Below, piece after piece: positions 32,155 through 43,315 of a stretch of 64,000 nucleotides of DNA (its first letter is position 1; every line of letters starts with the position of its first letter). Made by a program: the position numbers and the translations under genes. Source of the stretch: Cavia porcellus (Eukaryota; Chordata; Mammalia; Rodentia; Caviidae). Where the stretch lies: contig NW_026947503.1 in assembly GCF_034190915.1 (NCBI RefSeq), positions 17,702,532-17,766,531 on the forward strand, read 5' to 3'. The notes beneath the pieces are model-generated. The model saw only the letters and a program-made list of their open reading frames with translations. It searched no databases and was not told where the DNA came from.

Positions 32155-35100
32155 TTATCTCCGTGGTACCTTTCTATTTGGAAACTGTATTTTCTCTGTT
32201 GGATAGAACAGCTCTCATTATCAAAGTGGAATCAGACCCTTGTTGTCTGTCACTTGCTGTGGCCCAGAGATTTTTTAGACTACTGAGGTTCTTAAGTCTC
32301 CAAGACAGTTGTTCTAACAGTGGGCAGCAACTTACTAAGGAAAAAAAAAAATAGAGTAAGAAGAGAAGATACTGAAAAACACCAGAAGAAAAGAATTAGG
32401 CAAGAACAACAGGAGCTAAGACTTCAGGCAGGTTTGATCTGACATCCTAGTCAAGCCTTTTGTCATCAGAGTGTTACAAGAATTAGTTAGACATACAGCA
32501 ACTATGGTTAATACCATCTACTGCTATTTAGGAGATAGTCTATATTTTTATTAATATCGTGTTTGATGAACACAATATTATGTATTAATGAACCTTAACT
32601 ATATACATTTATGGATCACTAGATTGTCTCTTGATAAATGTGTAAAATGTGGATTCATTAAATCAAGTAAAACGTATACATACAGCATCTTCCTTACAGT
32701 ATTTTATGCTGAGACCCTTGAAATTCCTCCCAGTTATTTTAAAATGTACAACATAGGCGTTTGGCCATAGTCATCTGCTATGGAATAAATCACTTGAATG
32801 TATTTCTCATAAAGCTTTGCACTCTTTGATCAACATACACTGCCCTGCTTCTTTCTGCCAATCTCCTGCTAACTATCCTACTTTGCATTAAATTATTAAT
32901 TCTATTACAATAAAAGTCATATTGCCATTATTTCTCTTTAAAATATTATCATTTTGAACACATTTATCCCATATTTTTGACATTATTTTTAAAGCAATTT
33001 TGGAAATCCTTTTTGTGGTAGAAGTCTTGATAAAAATAGGGTTAATGCTGATACTGAGTGCCATTCATTGAAAAGGCAGACTAATGAAAACTGTGTCTGT
33101 CTGTGGCCTCTTTATACACCGTTGTATGGAATCTAGCCCTGTGTGACTTCTTTCTCTTCCTCAAAGACAAAACAATTGCGGAAGGTAAATGTTTTAAATC
33201 AGTTCAGGACATTAAGGCAAACATGACAGAGCAACAAAGATACTCAGCATAAAGGACTTCCAGAACTGAAAGTGACAAGAATGGTACAATAAGCATGTTC
33301 AAAGCAAAGAGGAACATTTTTGGAGAAAAAATAGCAAAGTGTCTTTTATTTTTATTTATTTATTTAAACACACTCTTATTCATGTATATATGAATTACAT
33401 GTATACGTATACATCGTATTTCTTTAGCCATTCAGTTTGTCCATATAGAAAGAAAAAAAAAAAAAAAAAGAAAAAAGAAATCATGGCCACATTGATGAGA
33501 CTTTTCTAAGAGGCAAGTGTATACTCAGTTTCTTCAAATTTCCTAAATCTTCTCTCTGTCCCAGAATAGCAATGAGAAGACCACACAGAACAGTGTGTGG
33601 GAGGAAGACCTTGGGGTGGGCACCAGGAAGTTGGTGCAGTCCTGGAGCAGTGCACTGGGAGGTGAGGATGTTAATACTGCCTGTCAAGAAAGACAAGGGA
33701 ATCCTTATAAAATGAGCTCAATTTTACCAATTACCACAGTCTCTCTCTCCTACTAGCCTGCTCGGATGTACACATTCAGTCTTTCTGTGGTGTAGAATGA
33801 GGCTTCAGGTGGTTCCCTAAGGAATTTCCTTGAAATATTAAGGATGCTTCTCAAAACCTGGCTTCTTGAGATCTTATATTGAAGATAGCAAGAAAGCTGG
33901 ATAGAAAATACAGAAAGTCTCTCCTTGGAGTGAGAGGGCATTTATTACTATACTTTGTGCCAGAGAGAGGAATAAAAGAAACAAACATTTGGTCAATAGT
34001 CCAGAAAAACTGTTGGACGAGAAAGAAAAAGGGAGAGAGTAATTGCAAAGTGTAGCTGCTGAAGGGGTGTTTGTTGCTCTGTAATTCATGGTGTACCATC
34101 AACGGGCCATGGTTTTTCTACCAATTCAACCACCGGATCACCAGCAGCTTATCCAGTAATATGCAGTGCAAGTTCACAATGTTTTTAGGAAGCACATTTT
34201 GGTATCCTAGCTGTAGACTTGGTTCCGAAACTTGTAACTAAAAAGATAGGGCCCCGCCATGAGGAATTCTTAGGTAGTGATTGGCAGATTATACAGCTTC
34301 AGTGATTGAGTTTCAGTTTGTTTACATGGGTAAGCTACGATAAAATCCACTGAGAGAATTCACTCACATGACGCTAATGTATGGCTCCCTACCCTTCCCA
34401 CACAGCAGCTTTTACCAGTCTTACAGTCCAGAAGTTTATAGTTTTCTTAGTTTCCAGTAGACAGCAAAATTATAATAAATACACATTAATATGCAATTAA
34501 ATCCATGATCTTGCTTGAATCCCACAGTACTTGTATCAGTGAAAATGCTGAATGGCTCTCACAACCATTGTGAACTCATTCACTACTCTGTCATCTTCAT
34601 CCAATAATGACCAGGTTATTTACCACCCCTACGTACAAAAGGGATTTGTATGAATACCAGGATGTGGTTTTCCTTCTGAAAATTATGCTGTTCAATTTTC
34701 TTTGGAGTGCAAGTTATATGTGTAATTACTTGAAAACATTTTTTATTTTCTTCTGTCTCTGAGTGTTTACTCTGAAATATAAAAACAAGGTTCTCTTTCC
34801 TCCGGAGGGTTGTGTAATGCTAGGAATAGCTTTGAAACCTTTTCTTTCTTTCATTTTTTTTTGTGATTTTGTAGAAATTTCCTGTGTGGCCTGTCATTGC
34901 GGCGACCTTTACTGAAGTTTGTTGAAGTTTAAAAAATGAGAAAAAAGATCTTTTAAATATCAGATTTTTCAGCAAGCTTTGAGTAAACAGGTGACTACAT
35001 GTCTGAGTATTAAATAATAGTTCAGATTTCACACTAAATTTTTTATTATACTGTGATTCCCATGTACACAATTATTCTAGAGTCCTCTAGATCCCTAATA

Positions 35101-35735
35101 TGTGACTTCATGACGTGTGTGTTTATTATACAAAACCAAGACACACAAAATAATAAAAAGTAATTTAACTTATTTTTATATGAATCAGTTATTCAGATGA
35201 ATGTATTTATTATATATCACAATCCTCCACTAATATTAAAAGACAAGAACTGTAGTCCTGAGTTAAGTTGAATAGGGTTTAAATTCCAAGTCTAACACCT
35301 GTCAGTGTTGCCACCTTAACACTTTTGAATTTTGTTTTTACTTTTGAAAATGATGAAAATAAGATTCTATCATGATGAACAATTTTTAGGATTTAAGATT
35401 ATAATTTGTAGATATGTATTAAGAGCAATAAATAAGTACTTGACTATATATGAACAATATTGAAATTGTTTTCTCTTTAAAAAGCAACAGAAAGAAAATT
35501 AAATGCAAACCACAGAAGAGAAGACAATATATAAAAAACATAGCTGACAGAAACCATTTTAGCCAAAATACACAAAGATTTCTTATAACAACAGTATAGG
35601 CAAAATATTTTAGCAGATACTGTACTCCACAGAGGGAGATGATCTGTATAGCAAATAAGTATATGGGGAACTGATGAATGCACCACAATTAAAAGACCAC
35701 AAACGTTAAGTGCTATGACTTTGAAATAGAACTTG
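32155..35735. other. Unannotated AT-rich sequence
   Basis: Contains a TTTA-rich patch at 33345-33366 and an A-rich run at about 33452-33480. Minus-strand frames at 33481-34102 do not match known proteins that I recognise. Nothing else is supported. Confidence 0.5.
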
Positions 35736-35739
35736 TAAA

Positions 35740-36290
35740 AGTTAAGTATATATTTATCATCTAACTCGAAATTAAACTCAGTGTATTTGCACATGAGACA
35801 ATAGTATATGAATATATGAAAGACTTGTAAATTTTTTTTTGTCTTTTTGGGATATGTTTTTATTATGCAATTCAGGCTGGCCTTGAACTCACTTTGTAGC
35901 CTACCTGGCCTCAAACTTGAAGTGATTCTCCTGCCCCAGCCTCCTGAGTCATAAGCCACCACAGCTACAGCAAAAAAGGTCTTCACAGCCCAAATGTGTT
36001 TACCAATAAGAGAATGGGTAAACAGTGTTCTGTATATCGATCCATGCAGTTGGATGCCACTAAGCAATCAAAAGGAATGACTCTCAAGAGCACTCTGTTG
36101 AGTGAAAGAAAGAAGAAATAGCAGAGTGCAGACCACACAATTCATTTACAGGTAATTCTAGGAAAAGGCAAACATTAGGGGAAAAAGCAGGTCAATTGTT
36201 GTCCAGAATTATGGGTGAAGGACTAACTGTATTGGAATGTGACTGTGAGCTTCATTCTGTTTCCCCTAAATCATTTATCTCTGCTAAAAA
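35740..36290 (+). mobile_element. Old L1 (L1M) 3' end split by a B1
   Basis: 35971-36250 follows sense L1M 3' sequence: CAGCCCAAATGTGTTTACCAATAAGAGAATGGG, GATGCCACTAAGCAATCAAAAGGAATGA, TTGAGTGAAAGAAAGAAG, AGACCACACAATTCATTTACAGG. The part left of the B1 is compatible with the preceding L1 segment. No frame survives. Confidence 0.6.
35832..35970 (-). mobile_element. B1 SINE in L1M
   Basis: Antisense B1: TTCAGGCTGGCCTTGAACTCACTTTGTAGCC, GTGATTCTCCTGCCCCAGCCTCCTGAG, AAGCCACCACAGC. A 196-codon minus-strand frame spanning it has no known domain and runs partly through the SINE. Confidence 0.9.
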
Positions 36291-36499
36291 GTAATTTTTA
36301 ACTGCTAAGAGTAATCCATACAAGAAAGGATATTGTGAATAAAAATTAGAATTTTTTTTTTTTCTTTTTGGTGGAGAAAGACCAATTTCTCATACATGAA
36401 TGACTGTTACTATTCTTTTAGTAACTACCTGGGAAGTTCCATATTAAATTTATTTTTGCAAATAGTACTGTGCTATAATCTCAATAGGTTACTTTTCTC

Positions 36500-36617
36500 A
36501 CTGGACTGTGAGCTTCTTCAGGCAGGGACTGAAGTCTTACTTATTTTGTATTGCAATGGACTGGTCCTGTGATTGACACATTGGAGAACTGTAAAGAATA
36601 CTTGACTAATAAATAAA
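36500..36617 (+). mobile_element. MIR/L2-type 3' end
   Basis: GGACTGTGAGCTTCTTCAGGCAGGGACTGAAGTC, then CTTGACTAATAAATAAATGC, is the shared 3' signature of MIR and L2 (CTCCTTGAGGGCAGGGAC...CAATAAATG). Confidence 0.75.
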
Positions 36618-36732
36618 TGCACAAATATTAAAGACATTGTTTTATTAGATATTTTTGAATAAGAAATGAATTGTTCAAAATCCACATGTTTTAAAAGAAA
36701 TTGTCAATAAAAATAATTGTACTGTCTGTTTC

Positions 36733-36841
36733 TTTTTTTTTTTTTTTTTTCTTTTTCCTTTTTATCGGTACCAGGGATCAAACTCACGACTGCCTGCTTG
36801 CAAGGCAGACGCTTATGCCGCTGAGCTAAATCCCCAGCCCG
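36733..36841 (-). mobile_element. Young ID SINE with 15 bp target duplication
   Basis: Antisense ID with a long T run, TTTTTATCGGTACCAGGGATCAAACTCACGACTGCC, GCTTGCAAGGCAGACGCTTATGCCGCTGAGCTAAATCCCCAGCCC. It is bracketed by exact TGTACTGTCTGTTTC repeats at 36718-36732 and 36842-36856. Same subfamily as 25514 and 53153. Confidence 0.97.
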
Positions 36842-36874
36842 TGTACTGTCTGTTTCAATTAGACTTTCTGGATG

Positions 36875-37272
36875 TTTATTACAGACTATTTCCCAAAGAT
36901 GGCCTTGACAGTAACTCCCATCACACAAACTCCTGCATCACATGGCCGTGCTTTGTCCCTGTTGCAGGGCTTATGATCATTTTCACTCAGAGATGATGAT
37001 AGATGTGACACTGTACAATTTCTGAAGAAGTCCTTCACTGGCCTGGTTGCTTCTCCTTCCTTTCTCTTGGAAGCCTGCTGCAGTGTATTGAGTGGAAGCT
37101 CAGAAAAAACCTGTGCTTTGATGTGTTTAAGCCAACTGGGATGGAGGAGGCATCCAGTGGAGAGACAGGCCAGGACTGCTGCGGTACTGGATGTCTGAGT
37201 GAGAAACCTAGCTGTGCAGTGGATCTTCTGGCCACAGCTTCCCTGGATGACACCAGATAGTTCTAGAAACAA
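36875..37272 (-). other. Unidentified minus-strand 128-codon frame
   Basis: An open frame (37272 to 36886 on the minus strand) is followed 5 bases after its stop by AATAAA (36875-36880). The product is not recognised. It is Cys/Ser-rich with a Lys/Arg patch (KRKEGEATRP) and no membrane segment. It sits between two ID insertions. It could be an LTR, a fragment of a processed transcript or chance. I do not call it a gene. Confidence 0.25.
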
Positions 37273-37284
37273 CTTATCAGTCTC

Positions 37285-37372
37285 TTCCTTTTGTTTCTTG
37301 GTACCAGAATCGAACTCACGACCTCACGCTTACCAGACAAGCACTTGAAACAGTGAGTTAAATCCCTGGCCA
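37285..37372 (-). mobile_element. Degenerate ID SINE
   Basis: CTTGGTACCAGAATCGAACTCACGACCTCACGC, CAGACAAGCACTTGAAACAGTGAGTTAAATCCCTGGCC. Antisense ID with a deletion in the loop region. The short T-rich tail is nearly lost. Confidence 0.85.
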
Positions 37373-37374
37373 TC

Positions 37375-37646
37375 TTCCTGAGTTTCTATATGGACAACCA
37401 TTGGTAAATTAAAGCAGTTGTTTTAAGACACTAGTTGTACTGTGTCTTTAAGTACACAGCTGTGGATGGCTGACACAATAGTACTTATGAAGTATCCTAC
37501 ATATCTATCAAAAATAATGGATCTCACAAAATCAACTATAAGCTTAATGTAGGCTGACATGTAAGATAGTTTCAGAACATTTTTAGCACAAAGAATTCAA
37601 TATTTTCTCAAACCAATCAAATACATTTTCTTGCTATCCTGAAGTG

Positions 37647-37694
<48 letters not shown>

Positions 37695-38475
37695 AGGAAT
37701 TAAAATATTTTTAAAAGTGAACTTGTACTCAAAATATGAATAAAGTAATAATATCATAGATATTTGTCTTATATATTAGTTTTATTTCTTCTCTCTTATT
37801 GTGGTCAATATTATTCCAAAGTAATTATTGTTCCTATTTCAGATATTATAAGATCATCCTTTAAGCTTCATGGACATTAAAATATATACATACTGTTTAA
37901 TATTCAAAATATTGTGGTGAGTTAAATGCCATATGTCATGTTGTGTAATACACATGGGTAGGAAAAGCATATCGTATTCTTAGAAGAGCACTATGCTTGG
38001 TTGGAGGCATAGAAATGTACCTATGACACAAGTAATATTCTTTAAATCCCATCATCTACTTTTTAACTTAGTAGATGAAGAACAGCAAATGTTAAAAGGA
38101 GTTAAAATCTAAAAATCTTGTCTTTGAATTTCAAATTGAATGTTCTTTAACCTTAGGAGAACACTTTTGAATAGTCATTCAGGATTTTTTTTTAACTTAG
38201 TGCTCAAATGTGCTTCCTGAGTGTTACTCCAAATGAAATAATCTTCATGATAAACTTAGTAGTTTTTCAGATAAAATAAAGCAATTAAAATGAAGTTTTT
38301 CCACAGTTTGAAAAAGAACAAAGAGTAAGTGAACTACTTAAAATTAGGCTTTTTGATTTTAAAATTTATTGCTATTTCTGTGGGCCACAAAGATCTCCTC
38401 TAACTATAAAGGCTGGTGAGTAAAACCAAAATTTAAAATTTGAGTGAGACTTTTTCAGACAAGGTTCAGACCTTA
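37375..38475. other. Unannotated AT-rich sequence
   Basis: Only the AT microsatellite at 37649-37692 is distinct. Confidence 0.5.
37649..37692. repeat. (AT)n microsatellite
   Basis: 22 perfect AT units, self-complementary and able to extrude as a cruciform. Confidence 0.97.
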
Positions 38476-38479
38476 AAAA

Positions 38480-38650
38480 CAACTGACTGAGAGTCATGTC
38501 ACTTCCGGCTGCTAAGCTTTGGGCAAGTTACTTAGCTTCTTTATGCCTTAGTTATCACACTTATCAAACATTCACTTTGTGATATAATTATAAGGATTTA
38601 CTGAGATGTAATGCTCTGAAAATATTCAGGATGAAGAGAAACAATGAAGC
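38480..38650 (+). mobile_element. MIR SINE
   Basis: Sense MIR: GAGAGTCATGTCACTTCCGGCTGC, TTGGGCAAGTTACTTAGCTTCTTTATGCC, ATAATTATAAGGATTTACTGAGATG. Confidence 0.78.
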
Positions 38651-38654
38651 TCGT

Positions 38655-39068
38655 AATCACTATTCTTATTTGAAGACTGCCTCTCTACGTGGCCCGGTAG
38701 GATGATGACACATCCATCCCACCAGGACCTGTGGTCATTGGGTATGAGTTACCACCAGTCGAAGAAGACTGTGCACTGAAAACAACCACCCAGTCTCTGA
38801 GATCTACTTAGAATCTGACCTTCATGTGCAGTTAACCTCAGGAGGCCAGGTAGACAAGTGGCTAAGGAGGCTGGAGTGGAGTGCAGGCTGCTTTGGGGGA
38901 GGAGATAGTGGGAAGAGTTAGCGGGCAATCAAAAGGGACAAAATGTGTATGGCTTACATGCTAGGTGGGAAATACCAGAAACAACCTAAAGGACAAAAAG
39001 AGCAAGAGCAAGGGATTTGGGTAGTTTCTAGAGCAACTAGAGTCATGTGATGGCACAGACACCTGGGC
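38655..39068. other. Unannotated sequence
   Basis: Nothing recognised. Composition is somewhat less AT-rich than its neighbours. Confidence 0.5.
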
Positions 39069-39072
39069 GTGT

Positions 39073-39400
39073 AAGCATGTGCTTTGCTGCCATAGCAAAA
39101 CACCACTGACTTTGTTTAGATAATAGAAAGCATCGCTCACAATTCTAGATGTTTGTGTCTGACCCTGAAATTTTACAGATTTGATTTTCCTGAGGCTTCT
39201 TTTCTTGGAATGCATGTGACTAACTTCTGTGCAATATCTGTGCCATTTCTTATGAGAACACCAATCCTATTGAAATGCATTCCTACCCTTAAAGACCTTA
39301 TTTAACTTTAGGATGTCCATAAAAGGCTTAACTTCAAATATTGGGGGCTAGAACTTCATTCTATAGATTAGAAGGTTTAATTTAGTCCACAACAGTGAAA
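39073..39400 (-). mobile_element. MLT1-like MaLR LTR
   Basis: GTGTAAGCATGTGCTTTGCTGCCATAGCAAAACACC, TCGCTCACAATTCTAGATG, GAGAACACCAATCC, CTTAAAGACCTTATTTAAC, TTCAAATATTGGGGGCTAGAACTTC. This is antisense MLT1 order. Confidence 0.72.
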
Positions 39401-39404
39401 AGAG

Positions 39405-40420
39405 TCCATGTAGAGCCTGATTGGCTGATAACTGTAGCTCCTACATGCTCAGCTGTTAGGGCCTTAATTCAGCAGCCATTTGTGTGACTTAGTCTTTAAT
39501 GCAGTATTGCTCTGAGGTACCACTGATGTAGAAACTGGTAGAAAGATGGTCAGCTAGGACTCTGCACACCTCAATCCACATGAACTTTTCCAATGCTTGC
39601 CTTTAAAAATGGTTTACCTTAAATGCGATAATTAGTGAAACAGCGGTAGAGTATGATCATTTTTCCTTTATATCAATACCCCTCCACTTTCTATGAGATA
39701 GATTTAAACTTCTTCATGATCTTCATTACAAAACAGGGATGCAATTTATAGAAAGGCATACTTGACATACTTACAATGCACCTCTGCAAGATTTAATCCT
39801 GAAGAGAGTCTAGTAGTGTACACTGTCTGAAGGCTATTTTTTAGGTTGGCATGAGCAAAGCAATCACTTTTAAATGGCAGTACTATGAAATACCCTATCT
39901 TGAGTTGTATTTCTTATTCAGTTAAGAAATGTATTAAGGTGTCATCACCTTCCAGAGATTATTGAAATCTCCATGCTTTCTTGAGGCATCAAAATCCCAA
40001 AAGCAGGTTAAATGTAGGCTTTGCATTTGGAATTCAGTTTGCCTTCTCTCCTTGTAGCAGGTCATATCAGAAATGCCAGGACTCAGAACACTGGCTTCCT
40101 GCTCCTGACATGTCTGAGTTATGTGGGGTGCATGCTAAACATCACCAACAACTTGTAGCCCAAGAGTCTAGAAGTAGTCATGAAAGATACTCCCCTATGC
40201 TATCTTATGTTATCTAAAGCACATTGACCTCAGGAAGGAATGTCGTAGTTTATCCACATTTCCTGCCATACTCAGTCCTGACCCTGGGAGGGGCCTCACA
40301 CACTAACATGTGTGCTCACGCCCCCACTGTCTGAATGGCTATTATTTGCTGGCATTATTGGTTAAACAAAAATATATCATATTTGTATGCAATAGTTTAA
40401 GAATGAAGACAAGCAAAAGA
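39405..40420. other. Unannotated sequence
   Basis: Nothing recognised. A 78-codon frame at 39981-40217 is not supported. Confidence 0.5.
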
Positions 40421-40423
40421 GCT

Positions 40424-40798
40424 TGTTATGGTTTGTAGATATTCCCCCAAATAATCCTTACTCAGTTCTAGGCCTTTTTGAAGAGTGAATACAAAATTTG
40501 TAAGTAATTCAAGATCCAGTGCTGTGATTAGGGCTAGTGCTACTCTCTAGGATGGGTAACTGTGTACAATAAAAGGGACAGAACGAGGTTTGTTTCTGTC
40601 TCCTTCTCCTCTTTTTTTTTTTTTTTGCTTTTGGTACCTTCTGCAGCCACTAATCATTGCTGGTCTGTTAGTCCACTCTGCTTTAGAGCCAGATGATTAT
40701 GGACTGAAGCCTCTTTAAACTATGAGCTAAATAAATCTTTCCTCCTTTAACCTGTGATGTTGAGTATTTTGTCTCAGTGACAAGAGAAAAATAAGACA
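40424..40798 (+). mobile_element. MaLR (ORR1-like) LTR, sense
   Basis: From TGTTATGGTTTG to AAATAAGACA, with GGACTGAAGCCTC, ATGAGCTAAATAAATC (AATAAA), and GAGTATTTTGTCTCAGTGAC near the 3' end. Near-matching flanks are GAGCT/GAGCC. It contains a T run at about 40611-40626. Solo LTR. Confidence 0.88.
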
Positions 40799-41237
40799 GA
40801 GCCCTCCACCTGCTATGAAAGACAGGCTGAAAAGAGTTTCTGCAGAGAGTTCCTTGCACACAGAGATGGTAGGTGCAACAGAGGGAACAGAGCAACTCCT
40901 TGTAAAGGAATTGGTGCGTCCTGAGGAGTACCTGTTGCCTGGGAATAGGGAAGTATGCTTCTCCACAATCAAGTGTATTCTATGTAATTCAGGTATATCA
41001 ATGACTGCATTACTCAGGTACTAGCACATGTGGGTGCCTAAATAGCATAGTTTCTTCCTATGTTGTATAGAGGCTTCTCTTAGATGCGTTCATTCATTTA
41101 AGGAGACTGCCATGTATACTTAGTGCATCCTAGTACTTAGGCCTTGTATACCAAAAGGCAGAAGCAAACAAACAAAAAACAACCACCAAAAAACCAGATA
41201 CAGTATTATTGTATTAATGAGGTCTCTTCTTGCTTGT

Positions 41238-41240
41238 TTT

Positions 41241-41317
<77 letters not shown>

Positions 41318-41408
41318 TTTCCTTTCTTTCTTTCTTTGTTCCTGTCTGTCTGCCTTTGTTTTTTCTTTCTTTGTTTTTGTTCTCTCTTCCTTTCTTTCTT
41401 TCTTTTAT
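41238..41408. repeat. (TTTC)n microsatellite
   Basis: About 25 near-perfect TTTC units (41238-41338) followed by degenerate TTTC/TTTG/TTCC. It is a polypurine/polypyrimidine mirror tract. Long frames on both strands here are low complexity. Confidence 0.97.
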
Positions 41409-41454
41409 TATGTTTCTTCCTCACTTCCTGTCTTGTGTGTGTATTTGTTTGCTT

Positions 41455-41636
41455 TCCTGGTATTGGTGATTAAACCCAGAGATGCAGCCACTGAGCTGTA
41501 TACCTCTCCAGCCACTTTTTATATTCTATTTGGAGATAAGGTCTCATCAGGTTGTCTAGGGTGTCCTTGATTTTGTGAATCCCCTGTTTTATTCTTCCTA
41601 GTATCTGGGATTAAAGGTACATGCCATCATGGCCAT
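41455..41636 (-). mobile_element. B1-dID dimeric SINE
   Basis: The plus strand has antisense ID (TGGTATTGGTGATTAAACCCAGAGATGCAGCCACTGAGCTGTATACC), then TTTTTATATTC, then antisense B1 (GGTCTCATCAGGTTGTCTAGGG, TAGTATCTGGGATTAAAGGTACATGCCATCATGGCC). Read on the minus strand it is B1 joined to ID. The TTTC tract may derive from its tail. Confidence 0.8.
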
Positions 41637-41639
41637 TTT

Positions 41640-42130
41640 TGAGGGTAGTTTTCTATATGGTGGGAAGATAACTGTGTGTATGTTGGAAAAAACTGATGTA
41701 GGCTTAATTGTTTCATCACCTAGAGACACATGAAAAATGATTTTTTTCCAGAAGTTAGATCTGATACTGAAATTTTGAATTAAGAACTATTATTTAATAC
41801 ACACAAGAAGGAATGATACTGATTATCATCAAGCATGGGGGTTCTTTTGTTTCATTTAGATAGCTATCATGAATTAGCAAAATACGGTTTTGGTGGCAAC
41901 TCTAGATTTAGAGCACCAGTGGCTCTCAATCTTTGTCTGGACTCTATTGCTACCAGTCAACACCAGTTAATGCCAAATGTAATGGATCAATAGTGCCAGT
42001 TGCTGGTCTCTGTTGCTGATCTTTGTTGCATGTTGGTCTCTTGCAGTTCATAAGGGTTCATTGTGCTCACTATTTATAGCTCTTTTAAAAGTAACTGCTT
42101 AATCCACACTACCCAACACAAGAATTTCAA
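41640..42130. other. Unannotated sequence
   Basis: CCAGTGGCTCTCAATCTTTG at about 41920 recalls a hAT-Charlie terminal repeat, but no partner end was found. Otherwise nothing. Confidence 0.4.
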
Positions 42131-42147
42131 GTTGATTTAGAGGACTT

Positions 42148-42292
42148 TTGAGATTTTTTTTTAAAGAGAATAAAACAAAACAAAGCAGAATGAAGCAAAT
42201 CAGAACAGAACAATGTAAGCAAGACAGGACTTCAAGACAATAGGAAATCAACATTAGCTTTATTCTGTTTTGCTTGATTTTATTATGCATGA
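42148..42292 (-). mobile_element. Short 5'-truncated L1 (3'UTR only)
   Basis: A 145 bp insert with a T run at its left and AAACAAAACAAAGCAGAATG-type L1 3'UTR sequence. It is bracketed by the 15 bp duplication TGATTTAGAGGACTT (42133-42147, 42293-42307). It resembles the L1 3' end near 1335. Confidence 0.8.
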
Positions 42293-42309
42293 TGATTTAG
42301 AGGACTTCT

Positions 42310-43030
42310 AAGCCCATGCTACTCAAGAAATAAATGAAAATTAGATTTTTAAGAGTGAGAATTTATTTGAACCTGAAGGGAAGGGGAGTCAGTACAGCAT
42401 AAAAGCCCCTTTTAGACCAACCCCAAAATATGAGAGAAGTAATGCTTATACAGTCTTAGCAAGTCAGTGATTAGTCGAAATTCAAACCTACTGATTTGTC
42501 CAAGTTGATTGAAACTCAAATCTGATCTGTGCCCCTACTGGATAGTCCAGATTAATTCTAATGGTTGACCAAAGTTCAAGCCCAGTACAGTCAGGATCAA
42601 CATTTCTCAGAGTAAGCATAAGGCATCCAGGACAGCACCAGCTCTCATGGCAGTACCTCTGTAGAACAGCAGGAGATGCAGCTGTTTAAGTGAGCGATGA
42701 CTGATGTGGCTACAGTGGTGTGGCTAAAACCAGGGAATCTCCTAGAGGGCTACCTGTGCTAATTACAGCTTACTGGGGCTTGGGAATAAAGGACCCAGAT
42801 CTCTCCCTGGTCTCCTTCAGTTAGGTATGGTTTCCCCAGGACTCTTTAGAGAGGTGACAGCTTCTGAAATGGTGGGAGAAGTAGTGGTGTTCCACTGCTA
42901 ACAGCAGAGTGACATCTTATCAAAGTGACCCAGAGAATGGCTGAATAAAATCCTTAGGGGTAGGGAAAGCACACTCAGGCAAGTTAGCCAAGTCCTTTCT
43001 CAGGGCCTGCATTAGTGCCACCTTCTCATC
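42310..43030. other. Unassigned sequence, possibly LTR-derived
   Basis: 42340-42850 is less AT-rich, with AGAGTGAGAATTTATTTGAACC at the left as in some antisense LTRs, but I cannot assign it. Confidence 0.35.
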
Positions 43031-43032
43031 AC

Positions 43033-43315
43033 TGGCATAAAACATATGACACTAGAAATTTCAAGGAGGACAGGGTTATTTTGGCTTAGCATTTCGGTGC
43101 AATCAGCCTTTGGCCAGCTGATTATGGGTGGTAGCAAGATGGCAGAATGGCAATAACAGAAGAAAGTTGTTTACTACATGGTGGCCAGGAAATAGAGAGT
43201 GAAAGGAGGGGCCAGCAATGAGAATGCAACCCTCCGTGTCACACCACAACTCCTGGTCAGGCCATGCATCAGAATGTAAGATTTTGGGGAAATATTCCAA
43301 TTTTAAATTGTAACA
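43033..43315 (-). mobile_element. 3' LTR of a MaLR provirus
   Basis: Antisense LTR: ACAGGGTTATTTTGGCTTAGC, AGCCTTTGGCCAGCTG, GGCCAGGAAATAGAGAGTG, ending AAATTGTAACA. Just right of it, TTCTGCCCTCATGCC is on the minus strand the purine-rich GGCATGAGGGCAGAA, as expected for a polypurine tract next to a 3' LTR. Confidence 0.75.

Noticed and set aside
35477..36067. 196-codon minus-strand frame
   Set aside because: Crosses an antisense B1 and an L1M fragment. No known protein match and no splice context.
41144..41570. Several 70-117 codon frames
   Set aside because: Produced by the TTTC microsatellite on either strand.
41920..41945. hAT-Charlie terminal repeat (CCAGTGGCTCTCAATC)
   Set aside because: No second terminus and no internal match, so too short to call.
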